DNA of 64,000 nt, taken from contig JADYYG010000003.1 in assembly GCA_020853755.1 (NCBI GenBank), positions 36,552 to 100,551 on the forward strand, written 5' to 3'. Position numbers and translations under genes: made by a program. A model generated the notes under the pieces. It saw only the letters and a list, made by a program, of their open reading frames with translations, did not search any database and was not told the origin of the DNA. Shown in pieces: positions 46,414-54,753 of this stretch; position 1 is the first letter of the stretch, and each line of letters starts with the position of its first letter. The DNA comes from Dehalococcoidia bacterium. Its GTDB lineage: Bacteria; Chloroflexota; Dehalococcoidia; Tepidiformales; Tepidiformaceae.

Positions 46414-46848
46414 ATGACCCGGAAAGTCCAATGTCCTGTTGCCAGCACGCTCGACCTCGTTGGTGACCGCTGGACGCTGCTGGTGGTGCGGGACCTGCTG
46501 CGCGGGCGGAGCCGGTTTTCCGAGTTGCGTGAGACCGTGGAGGGCATCCCGCCGGCGATTCTCGCCAACCGCCTCAAGAGCCTTGAAGCCGCAGGCGTGG
46601 TCCAGCGCCGCCAATACCAGGACCGGCCGCCGCGCTTCGCGTATCAATTGACCGCAAAGGGCCACGCACTCGGAGTCGTCGTCGGCGCCATGGCCACGTG
46701 GGGAGAGCAGTACGCCGATAGCGACCTCGCCCTGGTGGATGGCGAATGCGGGCACGGCATCCGGGTGGTCTATCACTGCCCCACGTGCGCGCGCCGATCG
46801 CCGCGGCGGCGGGTGCGGATCGTCGACAGCCTTCGCCATGAGGTGTGA
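46414..46848 (+). CDS. HxlR-family winged-helix transcriptional regulator
   Basis: 144 residues from ATG at 46414; a GTG at 46402 is possible. The HxlR signature opens CPVASTLDLVGDRWTLLVVR (about 7-26), followed by the recognition region FSELRETVEGIPPAILANRL (about 34-53) and the wing (YQDRPPRFAYQLTAKG). The C terminus carries a Cys cluster (GECGHGIRVVYHCPTCARR), which could bind metal or sense thiols or electrophiles. Divergent from fbiC; its promoter overlaps a palindrome, suggesting autoregulation and control of the cluster. Confidence 0.9.
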   Translation: MTRKVQCPVASTLDLVGDRWTLLVVRDLLRGRSRFSELRETVEGIPPAILANRLKSLEAAGVVQRRQYQDRPPRFAYQLTAKGHALGVVVGAMATWGEQYADSDLALVDGECGHGIRVVYHCPTCARRSPRRRVRIVDSLRHEV

Positions 46849-46874
46849 CACCTTCCTCGCCGGCCGTCCTGCGT

Positions 46875-46904
46875 TTGCCGCCCCGAACCGGGCAGCGATA
46901 AACT
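46875..46904 (+). promoter_or_regulatory. Promoter of coaE
   Basis: TTGCCG (46875-46880), 18-nt spacer, TAAACT (46899-46904), ending 31 nt before the GTG start. Confidence 0.5.
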
Positions 46905-46935
46905 GACCCTTCCACTTCCCTTCGCGGAGTTCCCT

Positions 46936-47553
46936 GTGCATGTGATTGGGCTGACGGGTGGGATCGCCAGCGGCAAATCCACTGTGACCCGATTTTTCAA
47001 GGACCGCGAAATACCGGTCATCGATGCGGACATCCTCGGTCATCGAACCTATGACCCCGGAACCGACACCTTTGCCGCCGTTGTTGCCGCCTTCGGGCAG
47101 GATCTGGTCGCACCGGACGGCTCTATCGACCGTCGTGTCCTTGGCGGCAAGGTCTTCGGCAAGCCCGAAGAACTGAAGCGCCTGACCGACATCGTGTGGC
47201 CCGGCATCCGAAAGCTCGCGAGCGAGTCGCTTTCCGAGTTCGAAGCAGCGGGCAACACGCTCGTCGTGCTCGAAGCGGCGGTGATGTTCGAAGCCGGCTG
47301 GGAGGACCTCGTCAACGAGGTCTGGGTCGTGGTCGTAGAGCCTAACTTCGCCGTCGAACGGCTCGCGACTCGCAACGGTCTCGACGCAGCCGCGGCACGC
47401 GCCCGGATCGACTCCCAGCTTTCGAACGCGGAGCGCATTGCGCGTTCCGACATCGTCATAACGAACAATGGGACGCTGGACGAGCTCGAATCGAATATCC
47501 AGCAGGCCTGGAACGCCCTTCAAGAACGCTTGCAGACCGCGGCGGAGAGGTAA
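46936..47553 (+). CDS. coaE: Dephospho-CoA kinase
   Basis: Last step of coenzyme A synthesis: ATP-dependent 3'-phosphorylation of dephospho-CoA. 205 residues. GTG start. P-loop [19 protein letters not shown] (about 3-21) comes right at the N terminus as usual, then [15 protein letters not shown] (about 28-42). [20 protein letters not shown] (about 113-132) is the CoA-binding region, and [16 protein letters not shown] the lid. It stands 5 nt before the MoxR-type ATPase and may be co-transcribed with it. Confidence 0.95.
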   Translation: MHVIGLTGGIASGKSTVTRFFKDREIPVIDADILGHRTYDPGTDTFAAVVAAFGQDLVAPDGSIDRRVLGGKVFGKPEELKRLTDIVWPGIRKLASESLSEFEAAGNTLVVLEAAVMFEAGWEDLVNEVWVVVVEPNFAVERLATRNGLDAAAARARIDSQLSNAERIARSDIVITNNGTLDELESNIQQAWNALQERLQTAAER

Positions 47554-47558
47554 TCAAC

Positions 47559-48446
47559 GTGACCGAAACAGCCACTCACCCTGCCCCGAACATCTACGCC
47601 GTGGAGGAATACGCCGTCCACGACGAGCCGTACTACCTGCCCATTGCCGATGAAGTGCAACTGTTCGAAACCGCCTACAGTCAGCGCATCCCTGTCCTGC
47701 TGAAAGGCCCGACCGGCGCCGGCAAGACGCGCTTTGTGGAGTACATGGCCTACAAACTGGGCCGCCCGATGATGAAGGTTTCCTCGCGCACCGGTGAGGA
47801 AGCGGAGCATCGTATGCCGCTGATCACCGTCGCCTGCCACGAAGACCTCACCGCGAGCGACCTCGTCGGTCGCTACCTGCTCGATACCGACGGCACGAAG
47901 TGGGTCGACGGCCCGCTCACCCGCGCGGTGAAGGTTGGCGCCATTTGCTACCTCGACGAAGTGGTCGAAGCGCGGAAGGACACGACCGTCCTCATCCACC
48001 CGCTGACCGACTACCGGCGGCTGCTCCCGATCGAGAAACTCGGCCAGGTGATCGAGGCGGCCGATGGCTTCCTGCTCGTGATCTCCTACAACCCTGGCTA
48101 CCAGAGCGCGCTCAAGGACCTGAAGCACTCGACCCGCCAACGGTTCATCGCCATCGAGTTCGACTACCCGCCGCGCGAGCAGGAGGCCGAGATCATTGCT
48201 CACGAAGCGGGTTGCTCCCGGGAGTCCGCGCTGGACCTCGCCCGCCTCGGCGAAAAAGTGCGCAATCTGAAGGAGCACGGCCTCGGCGAAGGCGTCAGCA
48301 CGCGACTCCTCGTGTACGCGGGCAAGCTGATGTCCGAGGGCGTCCCGGCGCGCCGGGCCTGCCAGGTCGCTATCACCTGGGCGCTGACTGACGACTCCGA
48401 AGTGCAGCGAAGCATCGAAGAAGTGGTCACGAGCATCTTCGAGTAG
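47559..48446 (+). CDS. MoxR-family AAA+ ATPase, CbbQ/NorQ type
   Basis: 295 residues. After about 40 residues the AAA+ core starts: Walker [21 protein letters not shown] (about 47-66), sensor-like segment [19 protein letters not shown] (about 88-106), Walker [17 protein letters not shown] (about 129-144), and the second-region Arg in [16 protein letters not shown] (about 189-204). A C-terminal lid follows. CbbQ/NorQ/NirQ proteins form hexamers that remodel an enzyme with a vWA partner (CbbO/NorD), and such a partner is encoded at 49191-52430. No Rubisco, NO or nitrite reductase genes are nearby; the client is unknown. Confidence 0.9.
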   Translation: MTETATHPAPNIYAVEEYAVHDEPYYLPIADEVQLFETAYSQRIPVLLKGPTGAGKTRFVEYMAYKLGRPMMKVSSRTGEEAEHRMPLITVACHEDLTASDLVGRYLLDTDGTKWVDGPLTRAVKVGAICYLDEVVEARKDTTVLIHPLTDYRRLLPIEKLGQVIEAADGFLLVISYNPGYQSALKDLKHSTRQRFIAIEFDYPPREQEAEIIAHEAGCSRESALDLARLGEKVRNLKEHGLGEGVSTRLLVYAGKLMSEGVPARRACQVAITWALTDDSEVQRSIEEVVTSIFE

Positions 48447-48507
48447 TGGCTGGCCGCTTGTCCCGGCGCCAGCGGAAACTGCTGACCAGAAACGTGGTTT
48501 CCGGCGA

Positions 48508-49119
48508 ATGAAGCTCGGCATCGTCTCCGACATCCACTGCAACATAGCCGGACTCGAACGGGCGCTCGAACTGATGGCCCCGTTCGACCAGCTGTGGTGC
48601 GCCGGTGATTCGGTATTCCAGTTCCGCTGGTCGAATGACGTGGTCGCGCGGCTTCGCGAACTCGATGCGGTTGTCGTCCTGGGGAACCACGAAGAGACGA
48701 TTCTCGGGCGGGACGGCGAACGTGCCCTGTCTTCGCCCAAAGTGAACCCTGACCTCGTCGCCTGGATGCGTGAGCAACCGTACCGGGTTCAGCGCGAGGT
48801 TGGCGGGCGAGTGGTCATAATGACCCACGGGTCGCCCTGGGAGCCGTGGAAGGACTACCACTACCCGCACGAGGCCGTGTGGGCGCGAGCTGCCGAACTC
48901 GAGTGCGATGCCGTCATCGTGGGGCACACGCATTACAAGATGGCCCAGAAGTTCGGCCGCTGCCTGGTCATCAATCCCGGCTCTGCGGGCGATCCGCGGG
49001 ATCATCGCAACGAATTCCAGCTCTCATGCGCGACCTGGGACACGACAACGGACGAGGTCACGTTTTACGATTATCCAGACCCGACACGCCACTTCGTGAA
49101 GAGTTCAGGGGCGCTGTGA
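48508..49119 (+). CDS. Calcineurin-like metallophosphoesterase (YfcE/MJ0936 type)
   Basis: 203 residues. The five metal motifs are all present: SDIHCN (about 7-12), GDSVF (about 34-38), LGNHEE (about 58-63), THGSPWEP (about 105-112) and GHTHYK (about 138-143). The size and order fit small phosphodiesterases of the YfcE/MJ0936 group, active on model phosphodiesters or cyclic nucleotides; natural substrate unknown. Notable for sitting between the MoxR-type ATPase and its vWA partner, same strand, gaps of 61 and 71 nt. Confidence 0.88.
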   Translation: MKLGIVSDIHCNIAGLERALELMAPFDQLWCAGDSVFQFRWSNDVVARLRELDAVVVLGNHEETILGRDGERALSSPKVNPDLVAWMREQPYRVQREVGGRVVIMTHGSPWEPWKDYHYPHEAVWARAAELECDAVIVGHTHYKMAQKFGRCLVINPGSAGDPRDHRNEFQLSCATWDTTTDEVTFYDYPDPTRHFVKSSGAL

Positions 49120-49190
49120 GCCGCCTGTGACTGACGTGTGGAGAGGGCCGGCGCGGACTCGAGCGGGAACTCAGGGAGGCAGACCACGGC

Positions 49191-52100
49191 ATGACGATTA
49201 TCGGTGAACTGCTGGCGCGCCACCACGAGCGGCTCTCGGGCTTCCCTGCGCCTCTGGAACAGCACTATGAGGCTGGTCTGCGCGCTCTCGCGCCCCGCCT
49301 CACGCCGTCCCAACTCCAGTCATGGGCCGAAACGGGCGTCGAACTGACGGCCCTCAGCCTGCGGTCATGGGAAGCTGCGGTGGAGTATTTCCGCGCCGGC
49401 ACATCATTCCCGAAAAGCGCGACATGGGAGGCCATCGAGACTCTCGGCAGGGAAGCCCTGCAGATGGCCGGCGAGTCGGCGCCGCTGGCAGTGAGCTTTC
49501 TGCGCGCCTCCGCTCCAACAATGGAATCCGTTGGACCGGCCCACGTTCGCCAGTGGGCGGACCTCGGCCGCCGCCTCTACAAGGGCAACTGGAAGAGCTC
49601 CTCGCTGGCGGCGCAGTTCTTTGACCTGGCGCCAGAAGTGTTCAGGGTGCTCAGGATCGGCCAGGCCTCGCGTCTCGTGCTCTTTATCGACGAACTGTCG
49701 CGCCACAGTTACGAACTCGCCTCGGCCTGCCTTTCCACATCGCCCGCGGTTCTGCAGCGGCTCGACGAAGACGACCGGCTGCCGTTCATCGGCTTCGCCG
49801 TGGAGCTGGCGCAATCCAGTTGGGCTGATTCGCGGTTGTACTTTGACCGCGGCTCTGTGCTCATCCAGAAGGTTCATGGACCTGTACGCGAGCGTTACCT
49901 CGTGCTGTCAGCGCAGGTCGCCCGGGGGCACAACCGTTCGGCCTTCCAGTACTTCGAAGACGCCTCGAACGCCCTCGGCGAACTCGACCCCGATGACCAC
50001 AACAAGGTTATCGAGTTGGCCGAACAACTCGCTCCCTACTCTGCGTACGCGGCAATGGACTTCGTGACCAGTGTTCCCCAGGTTCTCGACCGCATCCGCA
50101 TCGATGAACTCGAGCCGTGGCACAACGCCGGGCTGAAGATCCTCCAGTCGAGCCACGATGGCGGTGAGGCCTACTTCCGTCTCCAGTCCACGCGTGGCGA
50201 GGACATCCTCGAAAACCTGTCGGCGCGGGTGGAACTGTCCAAGGTCGGCGAGATTATGCGGCTCTACTGCAAGGCCCTGACCGGCCGGAATGTGAGCATC
50301 CAGACCGCTGAGTCGCTGGCTGAAAAGGGCATAGGCTGGGTGGCCGAGCACCGCGCCAGCACAGACGGCAGCACGATCTTTCTGCCGGAACTCATGGAAC
50401 GATTCCATGAGAAGGACGAGAACTTCGCGGCCATGAAGGTGTTCGCCACCCACCAGGCGGCCCACATCGAGTTCGGCAGCTTTGATTTCGAGTTCAGTCG
50501 CCCGGGGGCGGTCTTCCCGCTGCGGCGGGTCCAGTTCGCCATCCAACGCGAACGCCCGGCGACTACCGACATGGAGGAGTATTTCGACCTCTTCCCCGAG
50601 CGCCAACTGGCGAGCGATCTGTTCACCATCGCTGAAGATTCGCGCATCGACTGGCGGGTCAAGAAGGAGTACGGCGGCATTCGCAGGCCGCTCGTCCGGA
50701 TGCAGCAGGAAGAACTGCCGAAGCGGCCGGACGTGCGCCAACTGCCGTTGCGCAACGGATTCGTCGAAAACCTTGTGCGGGCGAGCCTCGACGGTGTCGA
50801 TGCGGTGCGCTGGCCGAAGGATCGTGCGGAGGTCATGGCCCGCGCACTCGGCATCCTCAAAGCCGTCCAGAGCCAGGAGTCGCTCGTCGAAGACGCCGCG
50901 GAAGCAACGCTCGCCCTGTACGAAATCGCCGTCGCCATCCCGAACATCTACGAGGACATGGATCCCGATCAGTGGGATTCCGTCGAACCCATGGAATCCG
51001 GGCAGGCGATGCCCATGCAGGGCGGTGAATCCGGCGGCGAAGGTTCGCAGATGCAGATGGGCGGCGTTGATGGCGCCGAAGGCGAAGCTGACTACGAAAG
51101 CCCCCAGGAAATCGACTTCCGTGGCGACTTCCAGCCGGAGTTGGTTGACCTCCTGATGAAGCTGCGCGAGAACGCCCAGATGGGCGAAGGCGGCGAAATG
51201 TCGCCACAGCAGTTAACGCCGGAACAACTGGCCGACCTGCTCGCCAAGAGTGTCGAAATCGACCTCGATGCGATGTACGACGGCGACCTCGATGCCTCGA
51301 CCGGCATGTTCATGAGCAACCTCATGAAGGAAGCCGGCAACCCCTCCTCAGAGAAGGGAGACCAGGGTCAGCCGACGAGCGACAACAGCACAGGCTCGGG
51401 CGAAGGCGAAGAACCCCTGATTCCTATCGTCACGGTCTACTACTACGACGAGTGGGACTTCCGGGCCCAGGACTACAAGCCTCGCTGGTGTGCGGTGAAG
51501 GAGTCCAAGCTGGAGGAGGGCGAGGAGAACTTCTACGAGAACGCGCTCCGCGAGCACGCCGGACTCGTCAGCCAGACGCGCAAGCAGTTCGAACTGATGA
51601 AGCCGGAGATGTTCCGGAAGATCAAGAAACTCCCGGACGGCGAGGACTTCGACCTCGACGCCGCCATCGAGTGGATGATCGAGAAGCGCGCGGGCGTTAA
51701 CCCGAACGAGAAGATCTACTGGCGCCGGAACAAGATTGAGCGCGATGTCGCTGTGGCGTTCCTGATTGACATGTCCGCCAGCACGGACGAGGAGATCAAT
51801 AAGCGCGAGAAGAAGTACGACGACGATGACTACGACGACGACCCGCGCAAGTACCTGAGCTGGTGGGTCTCGAAGCGCCGCCAGGAGCTGACCAGCCCGC
51901 CGAAGCGGATCATTGACCTCGAAAAAGAGTCGACCGTCCTCCTGATGACCGCCCTCGAGACCATCGGGGACCAGTACGGGATCTACGGCTTCAGCGGCTA
52001 TGGGCGAGACAACGTTGAGTTCTTCGTTATCAAGGACTTCGACGAAAGCCTCGACCAGAAGATCAAGAACCGGCTCGACAAGGTGACGCCGATCCGCTCC

Positions 52101-52430
52101 ACGCGGATGGGCCCGGCGATCCGTCATGCCACCTTCAAGCTGATGGAAACCGACGCGAAGGTGAAGATCCTCGTGCTCCTGAGCGATGGCCGCCCGCAGG
52201 ACCACGGCTATGGCCGGGACCGGACGGAGAAGGAATACGCCATCCACGACACCAAGCAGGCGCTCAATGAGGCGAAACGCGAGGGAATCACGCCGTTCGC
52301 ATTGACCGTCGACCGAGCGGGCCACGACTACCTGAAGACGATGTGCGAGGACATGGGCTACGAAGTGGTGGCCGACATCGAAGCGTTGCCGAGCCGCCTG
52401 CCGACGCTCTACCGGAGGCTCACGGAGTAG
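49191..52430 (+). CDS. Large CbbO/NorD-like vWA protein with N-terminal helical repeats
   Basis: 1079 residues. Residues about 42-340 hold eight degenerate repeats of about 38 residues with the pattern LxxWxxxGxxL...S...AxxYFxxSPxxL (for example 42-73, 79-110, 119-151, 198-226, 272-300, 308-340), predicted as a helical solenoid. The middle has FATHQAAHIEFGSF (about 415-430), an HxxxH site, and a Met/Gly/Glu/Gln-rich linker (about 600-750). The C-terminal vWA domain has the MIDAS motif DMSAS (about 860), an Asp-rich insert (YDDDDYDDD), and later LLSDGRPQDHGYG. CbbO/NorD proteins carry a MoxR ATPase to its client through the MIDAS site. Much longer than typical CbbO (about 780). Confidence 0.85.
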   Translation: MTIIGELLARHHERLSGFPAPLEQHYEAGLRALAPRLTPSQLQSWAETGVELTALSLRSWEAAVEYFRAGTSFPKSATWEAIETLGREALQMAGESAPLAVSFLRASAPTMESVGPAHVRQWADLGRRLYKGNWKSSSLAAQFFDLAPEVFRVLRIGQASRLVLFIDELSRHSYELASACLSTSPAVLQRLDEDDRLPFIGFAVELAQSSWADSRLYFDRGSVLIQKVHGPVRERYLVLSAQVARGHNRSAFQYFEDASNALGELDPDDHNKVIELAEQLAPYSAYAAMDFVTSVPQVLDRIRIDELEPWHNAGLKILQSSHDGGEAYFRLQSTRGEDILENLSARVELSKVGEIMRLYCKALTGRNVSIQTAESLAEKGIGWVAEHRASTDGSTIFLPELMERFHEKDENFAAMKVFATHQAAHIEFGSFDFEFSRPGAVFPLRRVQFAIQRERPATTDMEEYFDLFPERQLASDLFTIAEDSRIDWRVKKEYGGIRRPLVRMQQEELPKRPDVRQLPLRNGFVENLVRASLDGVDAVRWPKDRAEVMARALGILKAVQSQESLVEDAAEATLALYEIAVAIPNIYEDMDPDQWDSVEPMESGQAMPMQGGESGGEGSQMQMGGVDGAEGEADYESPQEIDFRGDFQPELVDLLMKLRENAQMGEGGEMSPQQLTPEQLADLLAKSVEIDLDAMYDGDLDASTGMFMSNLMKEAGNPSSEKGDQGQPTSDNSTGSGEGEEPLIPIVTVYYYDEWDFRAQDYKPRWCAVKESKLEEGEENFYENALREHAGLVSQTRKQFELMKPEMFRKIKKLPDGEDFDLDAAIEWMIEKRAGVNPNEKIYWRRNKIERDVAVAFLIDMSASTDEEINKREKKYDDDDYDDDPRKYLSWWVSKRRQELTSPPKRIIDLEKESTVLLMTALETIGDQYGIYGFSGYGRDNVEFFVIKDFDESLDQKIKNRLDKVTPIRSTRMGPAIRHATFKLMETDAKVKILVLLSDGRPQDHGYGRDRTEKEYAIHDTKQALNEAKREGITPFALTVDRAGHDYLKTMCEDMGYEVVADIEALPSRLPTLYRRLTE

Positions 52431-52431
52431 C

Positions 52432-53055
52432 GTGCGGCTCATCCTCGTTCGCCATGGTGAATCGGTCGGCAACGCCGCCGGGGTTCTGCAGGGCCGCCTC
52501 GATTACGGCCTGAGCGAGCGAGGACTCTTGCAGGCGAAGCTCACGGCCGACCGGCTGCAGGCAGAGCCGCTGGTTCGCCTCATTTCGAGTCCGCTCAAGC
52601 GAGCCGCGGAAACGGCGGACTTCGTGGCCAGTGCCGCTGCACTGCCCGTCGAGTTCGATGAAGCCCTCGCCGAATATGATATCGGTGAAGGCGCCGGGCT
52701 CACCCCGGCAGAGTTGCGCGAACGGTTCCCCGAGTTGCTCCAGCCCCGGCCGCACGGCGAACGCTTCGCCTTCCCGGGTGAGGAGGGGCGCGACCACTTC
52801 CATCAGCGGCTGACAGACGCTCTCGCTCGCTTTCAGCAGATGGACGGGCTGACGGTCGCGGTGGCCCACGGCGGCGTGGTGTCGGCCATCTGCCACCTCG
52901 TGGTCGGTCTCGACCTCCACCGCCGGGGTGTCTTCCAGGTAGGCAACTGCTCACTCACCGAGGTCATCACCGACCGCAGCGGGCGCCTGATGCTCGCGAG
53001 GCACAACGACATGTGCCACCTCGAGGGCCTCTCGACGCTCGCCGACCGCGGTTAA
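52432..53055 (+). CDS. Histidine phosphatase family protein (phosphoglycerate-mutase-like)
   Basis: 207 residues, GTG start one base after the vWA stop. The catalytic motif LVRHGESVGNAAG (about 5-17) gives the phospho-His; Arg and Glu contacts lie in ISSPLKRAAETADFV (about 51-65) and EALAEYDIGEGAGLTP. The second catalytic His is in VAVAHGGVVSAICHLVVGLD (about 142-161). Substrate unknown: phosphosugar, cobalamin or other phosphate. Likely the last gene of the rightward coaE-MoxR-vWA run. Confidence 0.9.
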   Translation: MRLILVRHGESVGNAAGVLQGRLDYGLSERGLLQAKLTADRLQAEPLVRLISSPLKRAAETADFVASAAALPVEFDEALAEYDIGEGAGLTPAELRERFPELLQPRPHGERFAFPGEEGRDHFHQRLTDALARFQQMDGLTVAVAHGGVVSAICHLVVGLDLHRRGVFQVGNCSLTEVITDRSGRLMLARHNDMCHLEGLSTLADRG

Positions 53056-53065
53056 GCGGCGGGCG

Positions 53066-53392
53066 CTACTTCTGCGTCTTCGCCTGACGTTCGAGGATCG
53101 TGTTGGCGATGAGCTTGGCGTGCGGGTACGGCTTCCAGCCCTCAGGGGTGTTGTAGTACCGCGTGCCTGCCTGGTACTCGTCGGGCTCGCGCTCACCGTA
53201 TTCGACGTCGATGCCGTCCACGCGAATCGAGGGTGAGCCGAGAAACTTCTTGGCTCGCGCGTCTTCGGAATCAAACACTTCGGTGTAGAACACCTCGATC
53301 GTGGGATCGATGGACTCGATTGCCATGCGCATGGCCTCTTCGGCTTTTTCGCTTCGGCCAGTCGCCTTCGAGTAGAGGAATTCGATCTTCAT
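53066..53392 (-). CDS. Thioredoxin-fold-like small protein without CxxC
   Basis: 108 residues. MKIEFLYSKATGRSEKAEEA opens like thioredoxin-type proteins that have a CPxC there, but here the Cys pair is absent (YSKATGRSEK). The cis-Pro region appears as KKFLGSPSIRVDGIDVEYGE (about 49-68). The protein contains no cysteine at all, so redox activity is unlikely. The rarA gene's start (ATG at 54744) is upstream, and the rarA stop overlaps this ATG by 4 nt. Function unknown. Confidence 0.7.
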   Translation of the reverse strand: MKIEFLYSKATGRSEKAEEAMRMAIESIDPTIEVFYTEVFDSEDARAKKFLGSPSIRVDGIDVEYGEREPDEYQAGTRYYNTPEGWKPYPHAKLIANTILERQAKTQK

Positions 53393-54744
53393 TGCTGGTC
53401 TCGTTCTTTCGCATTGGATGGCGGTTCGGCCCGGAGCGCTGCCCAGCGGGCCACTGCACGCCCTTCGAAGCCGAGTTCGCCTGGTACGTAATACTGTGGC
53501 GACCCAAGTTCTTCGGGCAAATAGCGCTCACCCCGGGCGACATGCCCCGGCTCGGCGTGGGCGTAGCGGTAGCCGTCGCCGTAGCCGAATTGGCGCATCA
53601 TCCCCGTGGCCGCGTTGCGGAGGTGCATCGGCACGGGGAGATGCGCCGTGCGCTGGGCATCCGCCATCGCGCGTCCATAGCCGCTGCCTGCGCTGTTGCT
53701 TTTCGGGGCGATAGCGAGATAGACGGCGCATTCCGCCATCGCGTAGAAACCTTCCGGCATGCCAACGAAGTGGACCGCCTGCTGGCAGGCCGTGGCGACG
53801 ACCAGCGCCTGCGGGTCGGCCAGCCCGACGTCTTCGCTTGCGAGAATCACCATCCGGCGCACGATGAAGAGCGGGTCCTCTCCGGCTTCGAGCATCCGTG
53901 CGAGCCAGTAGAGCGCCGCATCCGGATCGCTTCCGCGGAGAGTCTTGATGAAGGCCGAAATGATGTCGTAGTGGTAATCACTCTGGCGGTCGTGGTAGGG
54001 CCGGCGATCCTGGAGCGCCTGGGCGATGTCAACCTTGCTGATGACCGGCCGTCCTGACGCCGCGGCGAGGTCGGCAGCGATGTCGAGCGCCGTCAAGGCG
54101 GCTCGGCCATCGCCGGCTGCACCATCGACGAGCTCGTCCATGGCAGCTTCATCAATCTCCAGGTCACGCGCGCCGAGGCCGCGTTCCGGGTCGCGAAGCG
54201 CGGCTTCGACGACCTTTTGCAGCGCCGCCACATCCAGTTGTTGGAGGCGAACGACTCGGGCGCGGCTGAGAAGCGGCGCAATGACTTCGAACGACGGGTT
54301 CTCGGTCGTGGCGCCGATGAGTGTGACCGTTCCGTCTTCGACGTACGGCAGGATCACGTCCTGCTGGGCCTTGTTGAACCGGTGGATTTCGTCGATAAAG
54401 AGGACGGTGCGCTGGCCGCCCATTCGCCGTCCCTGCGCTTCGGCGACCACCTTCCGAAGGTCGGCGACGCCCGAGGAGACGGCTGATACGGTGACGAACT
54501 CCGCGCGCACTCCGCCGGCGAGGATGCGCGCCAGCGTGGTCTTTCCGCATCCAGGAGGGCCCCAAAGGATGAACGATGGCAGCCGGCCGCGCTCGAGCGA
54601 CCCGCGCAGCATGGAGCCCGGTCCCACGGCTGCCTCCTGGCCGAAGAACTCATCGAGGCTCCGCGGCCGCATCCGTGCAGCCAGCGGCGCGTCGGCCGGG
54701 ACCGGTTCCTCCGGGAAGCTGAGGCCGGGCTGTGATGCTTTCAC
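53389..54744 (-). CDS. rarA: Replication-associated recombination protein A (RarA/MgsA)
   Basis: AAA+ ATPase acting at stalled replication forks, 451 residues. PLAARMRPRSLDEFFGQE (about 20-37) opens the clamp-loader-like core; Walker A ILWGPPGCGKTTLARILAGG (about 59-78), Walker B TVLFIDEIHRFNKAQQD (about 113-129), sensor 1 LIGATTENPSFEVI (about 141-154). The C-terminal tetramerisation part has SAFIKTLRGSDPDAALYWLA (about 263-282) and YGYARAMADAQR-type sequence, as in RarA. Overlaps the thioredoxin-like gene by 4 nt, and lies 9 nt after mutS2. Confidence 0.95.
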   Translation of the reverse strand: MKASQPGLSFPEEPVPADAPLAARMRPRSLDEFFGQEAAVGPGSMLRGSLERGRLPSFILWGPPGCGKTTLARILAGGVRAEFVTVSAVSSGVADLRKVVAEAQGRRMGGQRTVLFIDEIHRFNKAQQDVILPYVEDGTVTLIGATTENPSFEVIAPLLSRARVVRLQQLDVAALQKVVEAALRDPERGLGARDLEIDEAAMDELVDGAAGDGRAALTALDIAADLAAASGRPVISKVDIAQALQDRRPYHDRQSDYHYDIISAFIKTLRGSDPDAALYWLARMLEAGEDPLFIVRRMVILASEDVGLADPQALVVATACQQAVHFVGMPEGFYAMAECAVYLAIAPKSNSAGSGYGRAMADAQRTAHLPVPMHLRNAATGMMRQFGYGDGYRYAHAEPGHVARGERYLPEELGSPQYYVPGELGFEGRAVARWAALRAEPPSNAKERDQQ

Positions 54745-54753
54745 CGCGTGAGT

